Assembly: GCA_936450465.1 (NCBI GenBank) | Contig: OW388297.1 | Coordinates: forward strand, 50,448,630-50,512,629 | Origin: Gibbula magus | Lineage: Eukaryota > Mollusca > Gastropoda > Trochida > Trochidae | Direction of reading: 5' to 3' | DNA length: 64,000 nt | Shown here: positions 13,500 to 26,260 of the stretch, piece by piece | How positions within the stretch are numbered: position 1 is the first letter of the stretch | Layout: every line of letters starts with the position of its first letter | Made by a program: the position numbers and the translations under genes | The notes under the pieces: model-generated | Told to the model about the DNA's origin: nothing | The model's database searches: none | What the model saw: only the letters and a program-made list of their open reading frames with translations

Positions 13500-14640
13500 G
13501 AAATATGAAATTAATACAGAAACGAAAGGAAAGCCATAATTTGCAGTCAATAAAGGTCATTCTACTACTACTACAAGATGACATACTTACTACCAATCAA
13601 GTTGATTCTAATAAACCGAGACAATACAGCTATTTTCAGACTTGGGGTGCAGTCAATATTCTGTCATGTGAGCAGCTATCGACCAATCAAATAGGATCGC
13701 AGACTACTGAATATGCAACAACCTTCATTAAGCTTATTTCAAATTTATTTGATCCTTGACGAGCGATGTTGATGAAGTCATTGCTTATTTATGGCGCTTT
13801 GGGGCCAGACAAAAATGGTTTCACACGAGGGAGCAAGTGTCTATATAATCTGGTGATACAGGGAGTTCCCTTACAAAGAAGTAGGAACTCACACGCATGC
13901 CCCTGCTTTGGCTTGAGAGAAGGAGAGGCCTACTGTGGCAAATTGGCAAATTGGATATTGGGGAAGTTGAATCTAAAACTTTGGTTTCTAAGACGACGCA
14001 GTTCTTGGAATAACTTAAGAAGGCACAAACATTGACAGATGAGTCTCTAACAATAGTATAAGAAATCATATCTTGATCCGACTGATTATGTCATATTTGC
14101 TTCACCATAGACCAGAGAGTGAATTGATATCAGTTACATTCATAATTATACTCAGCATGAGGTGATGAGGTGCTTAACGTGAACCTGCAGAGGTTATACA
14201 TGTGGATGTATATGTCAACATTAAGAAATGTGTTTGCAGTCATTAGATATTTTAAATGATCAAATTATCAAATTATCAAATCAAGCTATCAAAGGTAATG
14301 ATATTATTGACTTTAAAGGACGAAGTCCACACCAACAAATATTTGTCTATCATTGTCACATGCATATGGGTTGTGTGTACAGCTTTGACAGATATAAAAA
14401 GAATACTTTTCTGATGCAATTTGTTCAGAATAATGCAAGTGACAGGTTTGAAGTGCAAAAAGATAGGTGATCTTAGAACTGGTATGTGTGTGAAAAGATT
14501 TACTCTTATTACGTACAAACCGTGATTGTTTTAAGGAAGCTTAACACTCTTTTTGTTGTGATACTTTCTCCTAAATAATTAAAATTCTTAGATTTTGCCG
14601 GTTAAGAAGACAGAAGATCCATCAAGTATTAAGCTAATGT
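13500..14640 (-). repeat. Inverted degenerate relics of unit A segments
   Basis: 13505-13545 is the reverse complement of the start of unit A (17290-17335). 13970-14070 is the reverse complement of a block at 16740-16850, 19350-19440 and 32340-32430. 14450-14640 is the reverse complement of 21350-21480. Open frames here are explained by these old copies, and their protein sequences are not preserved in the other copies. Confidence 0.5.
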
Positions 14641-14960
14641 ATTTAAACACTTAATCCCCTTCAATCATGCGAACATTATTTATGAGTTCCTACGTCCCAT
14701 TGATGTTACCAGTAAGTTTAAGACCACTTTTAGGGGGGCTTATAAGTCGGGAGATTCATTTGAACATAAATATGATAATTAGATCGTGTAATATTAAGAA
14801 GACTGACAGTATAATATACATCCATGTGTCACCATACATTTAAAGCAATAATAAAATGAAAAGCAGGATTACCGAAGAAATGTTGTAATATGATCATCTT
14901 CTACGATGAAAATGTTAACATAATCGGGTCATACATGTTAAAGATTTTAAAAATTATACT

Positions 14961-15530
14961 GATTTTGGTAATGTATGGCTAGAGCAATGTACAAACACGT
15001 ACAGAAATGTTCTTATGTCCTTTAAACACTGGCTGCATGATATGTATCTCCAAGATTTACTTTATCTGTAGACAACAGTCAAGTAAAGTCAAGTAAATGC
15101 TTTTATTTCAAAATTTCTAAACCGTCTATATGCAAGGAAAGCTATTTATCATTGTTGAATGTTAGGAAATTTAGAATCTCGATTACAAGATTTCGCTGCT
15201 ATTCTCATGATTTATTAGTTGAAACAGGCAGATATATTGGCAAAGAAAAAGAAGATAGATCATGTAGAATGAGTAATATGAATGTCATTGAAGATGAGTA
15301 CCATTTTTTTAAATGTCATGCCTACTTCGATTTGAGACAAAGGTATATTAAATAATTTTACTTTACGAATCATAATTTCCATAAATGTGTTCTAGCAAAA
15401 TACATGTTGAAAATCTACCAATGTTTCTATACAATGCTTTTAAATTTAGAAAAGTGCAATCTCTACTGCCTAATAGAGTGTCTGTATATATGGACTATAG
15501 TTTAGTGCAATAAACTTTGATTGATATTCT
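14961..15530 (+). pseudogene. 3' relic of a non-LTR retrotransposon ORF2 C-terminus
   Basis: A broken reading frame gives two pieces seen together at the C-terminus of many animal LINE ORF2 proteins. The first, from 14961, contains a GNVWLEQC..(N)..FKHWLHDMYLQD block. It hits a stop near 15069 and changes frame. The second, from about 15100 to 15355, contains FRISITRFRCYSHDLLVETG, then C..CNMNV-like spacing with VIEDEYHF and a Cys, ending ..DLRQRYIK. That is the usual FRxSxHxLxxExGRY-C..C-EDExHF-C arrangement. The upstream RT and endonuclease domains are absent, so this is a 5'-truncated insertion that has since decayed. The clade cannot be settled from this fragment. Confidence 0.7.
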
Positions 15531-16004
15531 GTTTACATTTTTTATTTTAACATAAGATGCCATACTGTGAATATATTATTCAACCCGTGCATAATCACCA
15601 TGTATTTAGTGATTCAAAATATTTTGCATACCGTGCATAAATAAACTGTATTAAGTGCTTCAAAATAATTTGATATGATAATCCTTTTGTATGTCCTATG
15701 TTAGGGAAATGATGATAAAGCATGCGATTGCAGTGCATTTTGAACGTGAACGATCACATATACTTGAAAGGACTGTGGTTTAACAGCCCATAGCTTTTAA
15801 AGGAATGTCTGTGATCAATTCTACTTCTGAATGAGTGTTCCCACATGTCTCATGTAAATCTGCTACAGGTTACTCCAAAGTAGTACTTGAGAGCAAATTG
15901 TAATCTCCATATCCCTGATTATATCGGGAGCCGTTTTGGTATACCAGATATAGCACAAAGACAGTACTGAGGAATATTCATTCCGTCCTTTTCTGTTTCT
16001 AAGA

Positions 16005-16180
16005 ATGAATAACGCAGTTCTTGGAATGTCTGAAGAAGTTGTTAGATCAGAACTATTGTCTGCAGTTGACAGATGATGATTCTCAGTCTCTAATAATAGA
16101 AGAGCAAATTGATCATGACCTCACCCTTTTAGTTCACGATTCCTTCATCATGTGACTCCATATAGCATTGGTATAGAGAG
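16005..16180 (-). repeat. Inverted copy of a block in units A and B
   Basis: It is the reverse complement of about 19320-19440. The shared blocks are GCAGTTCTTGGA, GAAGAAGTTGTTAGAT, and CTAATAATAGAAGAGCAAAT followed by TGATCATGACC. Confidence 0.6.
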
Positions 16181-16424
16181 ACATGTTAAAGTAATGTAAG
16201 GCGTGTATGCAGAGTGACGTTTTATCAAATTCAGAATGAATACTGACGAAATGTTCTTTATTTAGCGGCCAACATAAACAATCCATTTATGCAGTCCCTT
16301 TACTTCAAACTGCCAATTGTATATAGACAAAGAATGAGTATTGTAATGTTAAGTTTTTAGTTTATTCATGCCTTTGGTCCATTATAAAGCAATCCGTGAA
16401 CTGAAAAGGGTGAGGTGAAGATCA

Positions 16425-16525
<101 letters not shown>

Positions 16526-16724
16526 TAAAACACCCTCTCTCTCTCCTTAAAACAATCACGTATTTGTATGTAAGAAGAGGAGAAGAAATTAAATTTGGAT
16601 TTCTAAATGTTGACCTATAGTCTCTCTAGGTTCATGTTCATACCTAAGAGCGCCTTGGGGCGAATGTAATTACGACTGTTATTGTTATCAAATACACTCT
16701 CAGTCTATGATGGAGCAATGCATG

Positions 16725-16890
16725 AAGGTAATCAGTCAGATCTAGACCAATTTCTCTACTATTGTTAGAGACTCATCTGTCAAACACAGACAATGATTCT
16801 GATCAAACACCTTCTTCAGATATTCCAAGAATTGCGTCTTCTTAGAAATCAAAAGAGTTGGATTCAACTTCCTCAATGCCATATTTGCCA
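16725..16890 (+). repeat. Degenerate direct copy of a unit A/B block
   Basis: It aligns to 19345-19500 and 32340-32490: TTGTTAGAGACTCATCTGTC, ACAGACAATG, CTTCTTCAGA.A.TCCAAGAA. It faces the inverted copy at 16005-16180. Confidence 0.55.
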
Positions 16891-17347
16891 ATGAGAGCAA
16901 TGTAGACTATTCTGGGTCCTTAGGACAATTCAGGAACATGCTTGTGTTTACTTGTCCTTTTGAAAGTGCAATCCCAGTGTTATTAACAGATTAAGACACT
17001 CTCCACTGCAATTTTAAACCATTTCTGTCCGGATCCAAGCAAGCTATAAACAAGCAATGACTTATTTCAGAATAGAGCTTGATCAAAATGTTTGTGAAGG
17101 ATTAAATAACTTTTAAATGAGCTTAATGAACGGTGTTGCATATACATTATCACGAAATCCTCTGGCTATTTGTCTGACGGAGAGCCTGTCAAATCAACAT
17201 GAAGTCACATAAACATGATAAGAATGCTCTCTTAATATTGTTATAATGATGTCATTTGTTCGTAGTTCTAGCGACCAAGTACATTTCTTGACTGCCGATT
17301 ATGGCTTTCCTTTCGTTTCTGTATTAATTGTAAATGTCAACTATTAA

Positions 17348-17701
17348 AGGGACAGTAGCACGTTTTTTTGCTGATATAAGTTGATGAAATGTATTTGAAA
17401 AATAATTTCACCAATAGTAAAACAACCTTCTTTCTTCGGAAAACAAAGTTCAAAATGAGTGTACATGTTTCGGTAAAGCCATGGGAATCGTTTTTGTAAT
17501 ACAAAATAATAAATTGTGTTCACAATAAAATGGCCGCCATGCAATTTTTGCTTTATACGCAACCTAGTTTTTACCACTACAGATAATTGGTTTGTTTAAT
17601 AAGATGTTTTAACCTCTAAAGTTAATTTAAATGACATAAACTATCATTATAAATGGGATATTTGAAAAAATAAATTTTGCAAAAAATGTGTTACTGCCCC
17701 T
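17348..17701 (+). mobile_element. TTAA-flanked MITE, family 1, 354 bp
   Basis: TTAA flanks at 17344-17347 and 17702-17705. The ends are AGGGACAGTAGCACG and, inward from the right, AGGGGCAGTAACACA. The matching place in unit B (about 30702-30710) has a single TTAA and no element, so it works as an empty site, with some local indels. A minus-strand frame (17344-17577, 77 residues) runs through it and has a partly similar counterpart in the 44478-44824 copy, but copy 1 (2755-3106) has stops in the same frame. Confidence 0.8.
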
Positions 17702-20482
17702 TTAATGTTGCAATACAATAATGATCATTTATTTGCAAATCACATTTAATAACACACATGAAGAGAGACATCTGGTGTGTACATCTCAACATTAATTTAT
17801 CTATGGTTTAAACTCCTACGTAGTTTTACTGACATATCAATCAATTGCTATTTTGATAGGAATTCAGATAAAGCTTGCTTGGTTCACAAGATTTGTTACT
17901 TCGGAACAGTGCTGAAGTCACGTGCTGAACCGGATGTTAATCATTAAGTGAGATATACAGGACACTGGGTGTTTGCAATACGTGATTTAAAATCTATAAG
18001 TATAAGTGATGCATTTTGTCTTGATAGAGAAATGATTTTAGAACATATTCTATGAATCAAAATATCTGAAAAATATACGAAACAGATTGAATACTTTTGT
18101 ACGAACAAATGTTGGATCCTTGTTGCATTCTGCACATCAGATGTTTCACATTTCAATTAATAATTACATTCGATGTCACATTATTTAAGTGTAGTGAATG
18201 GTTTCAGCATTCTTGTTGGAATACCAAACAACACTTAATCATGATTAGGAAAGGTCAATGCAATAAGGCAAGGATTTTCTCTCCAAATTGTCATGTACTG
18301 ATTTTATCACTAACGCATTCACAATAGGAGTGAACAGTATGGGAATAAAATACATCCGCCTACATGAAGGCAGAAAGCTTCAAGTGTCAAATGTATTGAG
18401 ATTAATGATGAGAGGAAAACACATGATTGAACAAGTGATCCGGAAAATAGCTTTTAGCCTGTGCTGATTACAGGCCTGTTTTACAAAATCCATATCAACT
18501 TCTGTCTGTACTGTTGTATACGCCACACTTAAACTAACTCAATATTTTATAAATGCAATGAACGGATTAATTTTATTTAATAAAATATATTTTATAAAGA
18601 AATTAGATTATCTCAAAATGCTCATCTTGAATGCATTCACCTTGGGGATTTAACGGAATCAACATTGATGAATAATAGTGTTATTTCCATGTATCATTCG
18701 CCCTGATCCGCCAGAATAAAGTCAGAAACCTTTAAATGTCAGGGACATTTAGATTAATGGCGACATGAGATTCCAATGTTGAACAAGTGATCCGGAAAAT
18801 AGCTCTTGACCTGCCAAGTTTTTACATAACAGTAAAAGTAGAATTTGAAAGCTTTTATGAGACAACTGCCGTGATTTTAATTTAAACTGTTTCATCTTTA
18901 AACTTCAGAATTAAGAAACCTGTTTCCAAATCAGAGTTTTTATTTCACAATGGTACAAAAAATGACACATATACTTATCCAAAGTGTTTTATAATGAATC
19001 TTTTAAGGGGTTTTAGTTTTATAAATATTGTAAAGGATATATGTTATATTTTGTACAGTGTCCTGCGTTGTCAATAACATATACATTTAGAAATGTGCAG
19101 TAAAGAAACATCATTAATGGAATTTTACTATACATGGGTCTCTTTAAAAAAAGATGAACATTTCTTCATTAATTATGCTAACTTTAATCAAATTTCAGAT
19201 TGCATACATGCCTTTCTTTACTTTTACATGTCTATTACTATAAAATAGTACGTGGAATATTGTAATAATTGATTATGAATGCACTTATTCACATGATGAA
19301 GTATTTTATGAACTCAAAAGGGTGAGGTCATGATCAATTTGCTCTTCTATTATTAGAGACTGAGACTCGCCATCTGTCAATCACAGACAATGCTTCTTAT
19401 CTAACAACTTCTTCAGACAGTCCAAGAACTGCGCCATTTAATCTCAGAACCAGAGAAGAGAGGGGGAATTGTCCTCAATACCCTCTTTGCTATATCAGGT
19501 GTACTGATACGGCTCCCGATATAATCAGGTATATAGAGATTACAATTTGTTCTCAAGTACTACGTTGGAGTAACCTGTAGCAGATTTACATGAGACATGT
19601 GGGAACACTCATTCAGAAGTAGACATTGATCAAAGACTTTCCTATGGGATCAATGGGCTCTCAAACCACACTCCTTTAAAATAGTGGGAGCTCATTCATA
19701 TATTGACATATAGCAGAGCACATAATGAAGAGTTATTGCAGATATTTATTGCAGATTAAAATGATTATGCTTATCAAGTGGTTAGTTGTTCCTTTTTATG
19801 AATCACAACTCACAACTGATATATAAATACACAAACAAGAAAACGAACAACTATTTATGGAAACTGCTTTAAAACTAACTTCTTGTGAAATCTCACATGG
19901 CAACATAAACAACATAATGAATGTACTTTTAGAATGAGATGAATGGCATGTTTGGTTAAAATTCAATACAAGCAACACATTCCTTAATAAGTGAAGACAT
20001 ACACATAATAGTTATGATTTCAGAATTAGAGATATCTTATAAGGTCGATAATTTGACTTATTCTTTTGTATCCCTACGTTTTATCCCATACCATCTAATT
20101 TTTAAATGAGACTATGTTTGAGGAATGAACAGATGCAGATGATCCGGCTAATCGTCTTGAATTTTGATATACATGCATATACTTTATCATGTGTTCCGCG
20201 TGAATGATATTTGTACATGTATGTGTATTACATTCATTTGAGGCAAATATGTTTTGCACAGGAAAGATATTACTTCATACATACTATCATGTGCTATCAT
20301 ATCATCATTAGGCCATATCAATTAGATTTGAGCCCCAAACATGCGTGACCATACAAAGCTGCACTGGTTGAGCGTACCCGGGAGTTGTCATTGATGAGGC
20401 CGTATTTGGGTTGTGCGTTTCATACACAAGCTTGTTTACAGCTGTATTTGTTTAAAACTATTATTAACTAGTATCCGTTTAC

Positions 20483-20640
20483 ACTCGATCGTAAGAGGGT
20501 ATAAGGCTGATATACCCATACTTTTCCTTGTGTATCAAATGGAGCCTTACTCTGCAGCGCCTTGTAAGGGCCCCACGGGAAAACTGTAGGGTATCATTTG
20601 ATACACGAGGAAAACTATGGCTATATCTCTCACTTACCCT
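20483..20640. repeat. Decayed hairpin, unit A copy
   Basis: This is the counterpart of the long hairpin at 34090-34231. The right arm is kept, but about 30 bases of the left arm (the stretch pairing with the CTGTAGGGTAT part) are missing, so the stem is incomplete. Confidence 0.65.
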
Positions 20641-20675
20641 GGTCTGACCAAAGCTGACATACACGTCGCAAGAAG

Positions 20676-20825
20676 GTCACCTCCAACACAAAGTTACCAG
20701 GTACCCATTTCCTGCTGGGTGAACAGAGGTACATTTTGAATAAGGTCGCTTACCGAGGGTGACACCATCAATGCGGTTGACTCATGCACAGAACCACGTG
20801 CCACCAAGGCAAAAAGGGGAAAGTC
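20676..20825 (-). repeat. SINE-like conserved tail, unit A copy
   Basis: The motif order is CAGGTACCCATTT, GCTGGGTGAACAGAGG, AATAAGGT, GAGGGTGACACC, then CACGTGCCACCA. The same order recurs at 34302-34420 and, more diverged, at 42368-42598. It resembles the shared tail domains of some invertebrate SINEs. I infer this from general pattern only. Confidence 0.4.
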
Positions 20826-22220
20826 ACAACTTTACATTTGTATAAAACAATACCGAATTATGTCAATAGCACATTAATACACCTTCCCTAAATATGAACA
20901 GAAAAAAAACTTGTATTACATCATTGATGATCTCATAGTATGCACATTTTTATTATCATGAAAATAACTGACTGATTCAATTTCGTGCCTTGTTTTGTTT
21001 GCAGTATCGTATTGTTTATTGCGTTTTCATATAGGCAAGACAGGTATGTAAAAATCCAATCCAACTAGCTCAACGATCGATGTATTCACCACTATTCGTA
21101 GGGTAAGTTAACTGTGTTATCTCTTGCTCCCAAATTTGAGGGAGGTAATCCTGTAAAACGGAGAACAATCATCCATAAAATATGTATACATTTTGCATGT
21201 GTGTTAAATGTAAAACTCTTAGTCAATTGTACATGGAGCAGGGGTTGGCCGTTAACTATTGGATAACATCAATGACATGTAGAAGATATACTTTTCTAAA
21301 GAATGTCCACATGATTGACGTAGAACAAGCGTTAAGTACATTAACTTAATACTTGATGGATCTTCTGTCTACTCTACTTGCAAATTCTCAGAATTTACAT
21401 TAGTTTAAGGATAAGCATATTACAAAGGAAATAAAGCTAACTTTCCCTAAAAACAATCACCTATCTGTGAATAATAAGAGTCAATCTTTTCACAAACATA
21501 CCACTTCAAAGAATATCTACTTTAAATAAATCTCTTGATTCCTAAGATTTAATAGCCCAATTTAAAACATGCCTAGTCATTATAAACATCATAAACAACA
21601 TATTACAAAGAAAAGATCATTAAGCTTCCTTAAAACAATGACGTATATCGGCATAATAAAAGTCAATCGTTTCACATATATTTATCATTTCACAGTACGC
21701 CTACATATATGTTTATTCAATATCTGCATTCGTGACATTTGAGAGGCAAATTTAAAGCCACTTCCATCATTATAATCATTTCAATATGATGTAAACTTAG
21801 TAGATTTGACATTTAAGAATTTACAATTTCTGTCAAGTTTCCATACATGCAGTGATGTTTTAGTATAATATCAGTAACACTACGCACAAATCATATTAGT
21901 GAGTCATGTTGCAAGTGTCATTACATAAACGCCTTATTTCTCGACATAGAAGTTGAACAAATTAATATATTATATTATGATATAATTTGTCAGGATTAAG
22001 AAAACTGATTCAACGTTGTTAGTCAGTTCGTCAATGACTTAAGCTTGTTTTTTTTATAAAGATGTAAACAGATTAAAGTGTATGCAAATATATTCTCTTG
22101 AACTGTCGTCACGTTGTATATTGCTCTGCTTAAGTATTGTTTAAAAAAATGAAAAAAACATTTAAGCTAGATCTTTTGAAGTTGTCATTTTGATTATAAT
22201 TATATTATTTAAATACCTAT

Positions 22221-22383
22221 CTGTTGACTAGACCTACTTTGCCTTACCTCCTAAGGGTAATGCTATTTCAACCTTAATACAGACGAACTTGAAGAGTGGA
22301 GAAGGGGTGCGTAAAATCCCTTATCCAAGGGCCGGTAAGTCTAGATGGTCTCGTGACGTCACTACCTGTTCATATCACTCTCC
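22221..22383 (+). repeat. DIRS left inverted terminal repeat
   Basis: This 163-bp sequence is the reverse complement of 29726-29888 with two mismatches. It starts CTGTTGACTAGACCTAC. It contains the palindrome GTGACGTCAC at 22353-22362, a CRE/ATF-type site. Transcription of DIRS elements starts in or near the left terminal repeat, so this is the probable promoter region (inference). Confidence 0.95.
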
Positions 22384-23662
22384 TAAAAGTTGCAGAGCAA
22401 GGCAGACGTGTTTTGTTCTGTGACTGGGGTTTTAGCGGCTTGTGTTGCTAACTTGCTATTTTTCTCTTGTTTGGTCAAGAGATACCCTCAACTTTATTCT
22501 TCGATAGTGCAGGTTGTGTTTGCAATCTGTTTTCAAGTAGGTGTTAGTTTTCAAGGGGCCTTGTTGACATGTGCTAGCTAGCGACCACCCGGAGTAGGTG
22601 GATTGCATGCGCCGCACGTGCAGCTCGTGATTCTTTGTTTTCTCTCACCTGACTGTTGGGTGTTTGTCTTGCGTAGGGTAAAGGAGCAGTGGTATCTCTC
22701 CTACGCGTGTGACTCGCTTCGCTTGTCATCCGCTTTCGCTTGTCATACGCCATTCGTTCCGAGTGCTAACTGTTAGGTGTTTGTCTTGCGTACGGTAAAG
22801 GAGCAGTGGAATCACTCCTAATTCGCTTGTCATACGCCTGTTGGTCTGTACTCTAGTGCTAACTGTTAGGTGTTTGTCTTGCGTATGGTAGAGGAGTAGT
22901 GGTATCTCTCCTAATCGTTTGGCTTGCTTCGTTTGTCATTCGCTTTCGCTTGTCATACGCTTTTCGGTCTGTACTTTAGGGAACTGTGGGTTTGACTTGC
23001 GTAGGGTAAAGGAGCAGTGGAATCTCTCCTACGCGGTTGGCTTGCTTCGCTTGTCATTCGCTTTTCGCTTGTCATACGCCTGCGGTCCGTACTCAAGTGC
23101 TTCGTGTCTCGCTTGGTTTCTCGCCTCGCCTGTCACTGGCTTCGCTAGTTGTTCGCCTAAGGTGAGTGACTAGCTTGGTTAAGGAGCAGTGGATACACTC
23201 CTCGTCAGTGACACGCGTTGCCCGTTGCTAGCTTTCGCCTACCATTCGCCTTTGGCTTCGCCTTAGGTCGATTCTACGCGACTCATCCTTAGGGTGATTC
23301 GCTTTGGTTCAAGTGACTCGCTACGCCAGTCACTTAAGGTTTGGTTCACGCACGAGTGTTATGTGAATAAAGATTGAATTATCTTGTAAGTGTTTAGCCT
23401 AGTTTTTGGTTTGGCTTGCTGTCTTTGTTTACCTTGGCGGGTGGTGACTTGATTTTGACTTTGTGCTCTTCGAGTGTAGAGTTTTTGTTTCAACTCTCTT
23501 GATTGCATATCGTCAGAGTTGTTGTGCTTTTGCTCCGCCGCTTGGGTGTTTCACGTGTGTGACTCACCTCGTCTACGCTACTCGTGTTTGTGCTACGCCG
23601 TGTAGGTGACTCGACTGTCTCTACCTTCGCTTACGTTACGCGTTTTATCGTTATCGTTCACC
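22384..23662 (+). other. DIRS 5' leader with imperfect tandem array
   Basis: This 1.28-kb untranslated leader precedes gag. From about 22650 to 23220 a motif close to GGTAAAGGAGCAGTGG recurs five times, starting near 22678, 22794, 22887, 23005 and 23177. Each is followed by an ATCTCTCCTA-like block and GCTTGTCATACGC-like blocks, at spacings of roughly 93-172 bp. An AATAAA lies at about 23364, ahead of gag. Small frames (22390-22581, 22919-23173) fall within the array and look like chance. Confidence 0.75.
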
Positions 23663-25461
23663 ATGTACTCCGCCTTCTGCATGAACTGCGGAGGCAGGAA
23701 GTCCGCCTCTAAGGATCCGCACTTGTTATGTAGAAAGTGCAAGGACCTTTGCGAAGAGGATTACCGTTGCGACGAGTGCGGTCCTCTCTCCGAATCGGAG
23801 TTCCACGCGTACGTTTCCGCCATACGCAAGTCGATGGCCGATAGGGCTGCGTTTCAGAAGCGTGAGTCGTCAGCTCAACATAAGGAGACGTCTCCCATTC
23901 GTCATCCGTCTCCGGTGGAGGATGTAGACATTGTCCTCACGGAACGGGCGGATGAATTCGACAGGGAATAGGACCTGTCCGAACCCGCTGGGGGGTCGAA
24001 GGATTTACGCTCCCCCCCTCCGCCGTCCTGTTCCGGTTCTCGTTCGCGGACTCACCCGTTGTCCCCTCCTTCGCCGGACAAACGGTTGTCTCCGCTTAGA
24101 CTTAAGGTGGGCGGACCCACTACGCCCAAGAGCAAGAAGAAGAAGTCCAAGAAGGCTAGGTTTGACAAGGTCGATCCGTCCCTCCTTCTGGCATCCGTCA
24201 AGGATATGGTCTCTTCCTTGCTCGATGCGGGTTAGGTCCGCGGACCTTACCCACTCACACTACGACTACGCAACCGTGTGAGCCCTATGCGGATGACGTA
24301 CCTCAGGGTGCGCGTTCCTCGTCCGCTAGGGCCTCCGCACCCGCGACTCCTTCGCGTACCCCTCGCACCCCTACGCGGCGTGTCACAGTGATGTCACCCT
24401 TACGTGACTCCTCGCCGGACTCATCGGAACGTGACACCCGCTACGTGGACGTGTCGAACCCTCCGTTCATCAGTATAGAAACGGAGGCGGAGGGTACGGG
24501 GTTGTCGGAGGATCCTCCAGTGGTTGACGCAATAGCTATGCTATCCGAAGTGGCTTCGTTCGCGGACGCTCCACTTAGCCAAGTCAGCGTGACGGGTCCG
24601 CGCACGTCGGCGGCCAGGAGGGCTTCCTTTGGCCCTGATGGCGAGGTACCTCCCGCGCGTCTTGCCCTTCCACCTCATAGGCTCCTGTTGGAGGCCACCG
24701 AGGATATGGAGCAAGTCGTATCATCTGCGGTGCCCAATCGTCTGCTTCCGCCTTTGGTGGTGCCGGACAAGCGCAGACGGCGTCTGCCCTTGTATCCGGT
24801 CCCTTTTCAACTTGTTCCGCCTCCCCTTGATCAGGGTGCATCTCGGTTGTTTACCACCAACCTGCTTCACCGCGTGTCTGAGGCACAGTTCTCTCATCTT
24901 GACAGGGAGGCGCGTTTGGTGTTAGGCTTGGGGAACAACGTGGCTTTCACATGTCAGGCGATGCTGGCTTGTGCTAAGCAGGCGGGCATGGAGGCGGGGG
25001 ACCCGGTGTTGTTCAAAGCGTTTGGTGATGTGGCTGCGGACCTTGCGCAGATCATGTTGTCAGCGTCGCGAATTTCATCGAGTATAACAGTACTTCGCAG
25101 AGACAATTTCCTCTACCGGTCAGGTCTCAACCCCGATCATAAGACCTTCCTTCGACATGCCCCTGCTCACGCTGTAACTCTGTTTGGGGGTCGTATCCCG
25201 GAGGTTTTGAGAGCACGACAGGAGGCCCAACAGCAAGACCTCACTAATCGGCTCGTCACACAGAGGCAAACGACGCCAAAGCGTCCGCAGACCAGTTTTC
25301 GTCAGGGGCCAGGCCAGGGCAGTGGCCAACCTTCCCCCAAGAAAGCGAAAACGAATTTTCGGCGTGGAGGTCGTGGCCGTGGATCCACGGGTCAGTCCCC
25401 CAAGTCCCCCCAGCCTGGCGCCGGAGGTCGTACCCCGCAAAAAAAGAAGTGGAGGAAGTGA
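23663..25461 (+). pseudogene. gag: DIRS gag-like protein, broken
   Basis: The start is the ATG at 23663 (context CACCATG). The N-terminal part has a Cys-rich zinc-binding array: C-x2-C near residues 5-8, then HLLCRKC, C, and RCDEC, followed by ESEFHAY and a RKS motif. This is the arrangement at the N-terminus of DIRS gag-like proteins. It ends at TAG 23969-23971, where reading on in the same frame gives continuing gag sequence with a Lys-rich stretch until TAG 24233-24235. The rest is in the next frame up to TGA 25459-25461. That part includes a conserved-looking helical domain (about 24850-25240) and a basic Gly/Arg/Lys-rich C-terminus suited to binding RNA. So there is one nonsense change and one frameshift. 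The C-terminus overlaps the start of the RT frame by about 140 bp. Confidence 0.85.
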
Positions 25462-26260
25462 CTCGTGGTCACCCCCTCTGCTCCCTCCTCCACTCGTCCC
25501 GGTATCGGAGGGTTTGGTGGGGGGTCGGCTCCAAGATTTTGTCAGCAACTGGGTACAGTTAGGGTTAGACCCTTACGTGTGTCGGATTCTGGGTCAGGGG
25601 TTCCGCATTCCCGTCTCGTCTCCGCCGCCCCTCACCTGTACTCCAATGGAGCGTCCCTTAGCAGGGGACCGGCTCAAATTGACATTGGAACAGGTGGAGA
25701 TATTAATCTCCAAACGGGCGGTGCAGGAGGTCCTGACCCCGCATCTAACGCCGGGGTTTTACTCCCCAGTGTTCGTAATACCCAAAAGGAACTCGAAAAA
25801 ATGGCGGCTAATTCACGATTTGAAGGTGTTCAACCACTCCTTCCTCGTTCGGCCGCCATATTTTCGACTCTTGACGCTTCCCTCAGTGATGCGGTCCTTG
25901 GAGCATGGTGTCTCTCGATCTACAGGATGCGTACCTGCACGTTCCGATTCACTATCGGGACCGCAGGTACCTCTGCTTCATCCTGGACGGCAGACATTTT
26001 CAGTGGTGCGTGCTCCCGTTCGGGATCTCGTCCGCCCCCTGGTTATTCACACGGGTGACTCAGCCCATCGTCCAATTCCTTCACCAATGCGACATTCAGT
26101 TCCTAATGTACTTGGACGATGGGATCGCTCACGACCGCTCCCCTGTCGTTCTCGAGGCGCGGCTCAGGTTCACGATGGACCTGTTCCGTCGTCTGGGGTG
26201 GCTAGTGAACTTAGAGAAGTCGGACTTGGTTCCGGCAACTCGTCTGAAGTTCCTAGGGGC
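25322..26260 (+). pseudogene. pol: DIRS reverse transcriptase, first (truncated) copy
   Basis: The frame overlapping the gag end (from 25322, no ATG) reads into the RT fingers: GFYSPVFVIPKRNSKKWR, LIHDLKVFNHSF and RPPYFRLLTLPSV. At about 25896-25905 it shifts by one base to the frame with MVSLDLQDAYLHVPIHYRD, QWCVLPFGISSAPWLFTRV and the catalytic YLDD at 26109-26120. Both frames are clearly RT, so the shift breaks the protein unless ribosomes slip there. Sequence homologous to RT ends at 26260 in KFLGA, where it is fused to a recombinase fragment and soon meets TGA (26265-26267). Glu at the VVLEARLRF position is intact here, whereas the second copy has a stop. Confidence 0.9.

Noticed and set aside
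23969..23971. Programmed stop readthrough in gag
   Set aside because: The same gene also has a frameshift near 24230 and other genes are broken, so simple decay is more likely.
24584..24841. Minus-strand frames inside the DIRS element
   Set aside because: They are shadows of GC-rich coding sequence on the plus strand, as are those at 25120-25548, 27313-27895 and 28499-28846.
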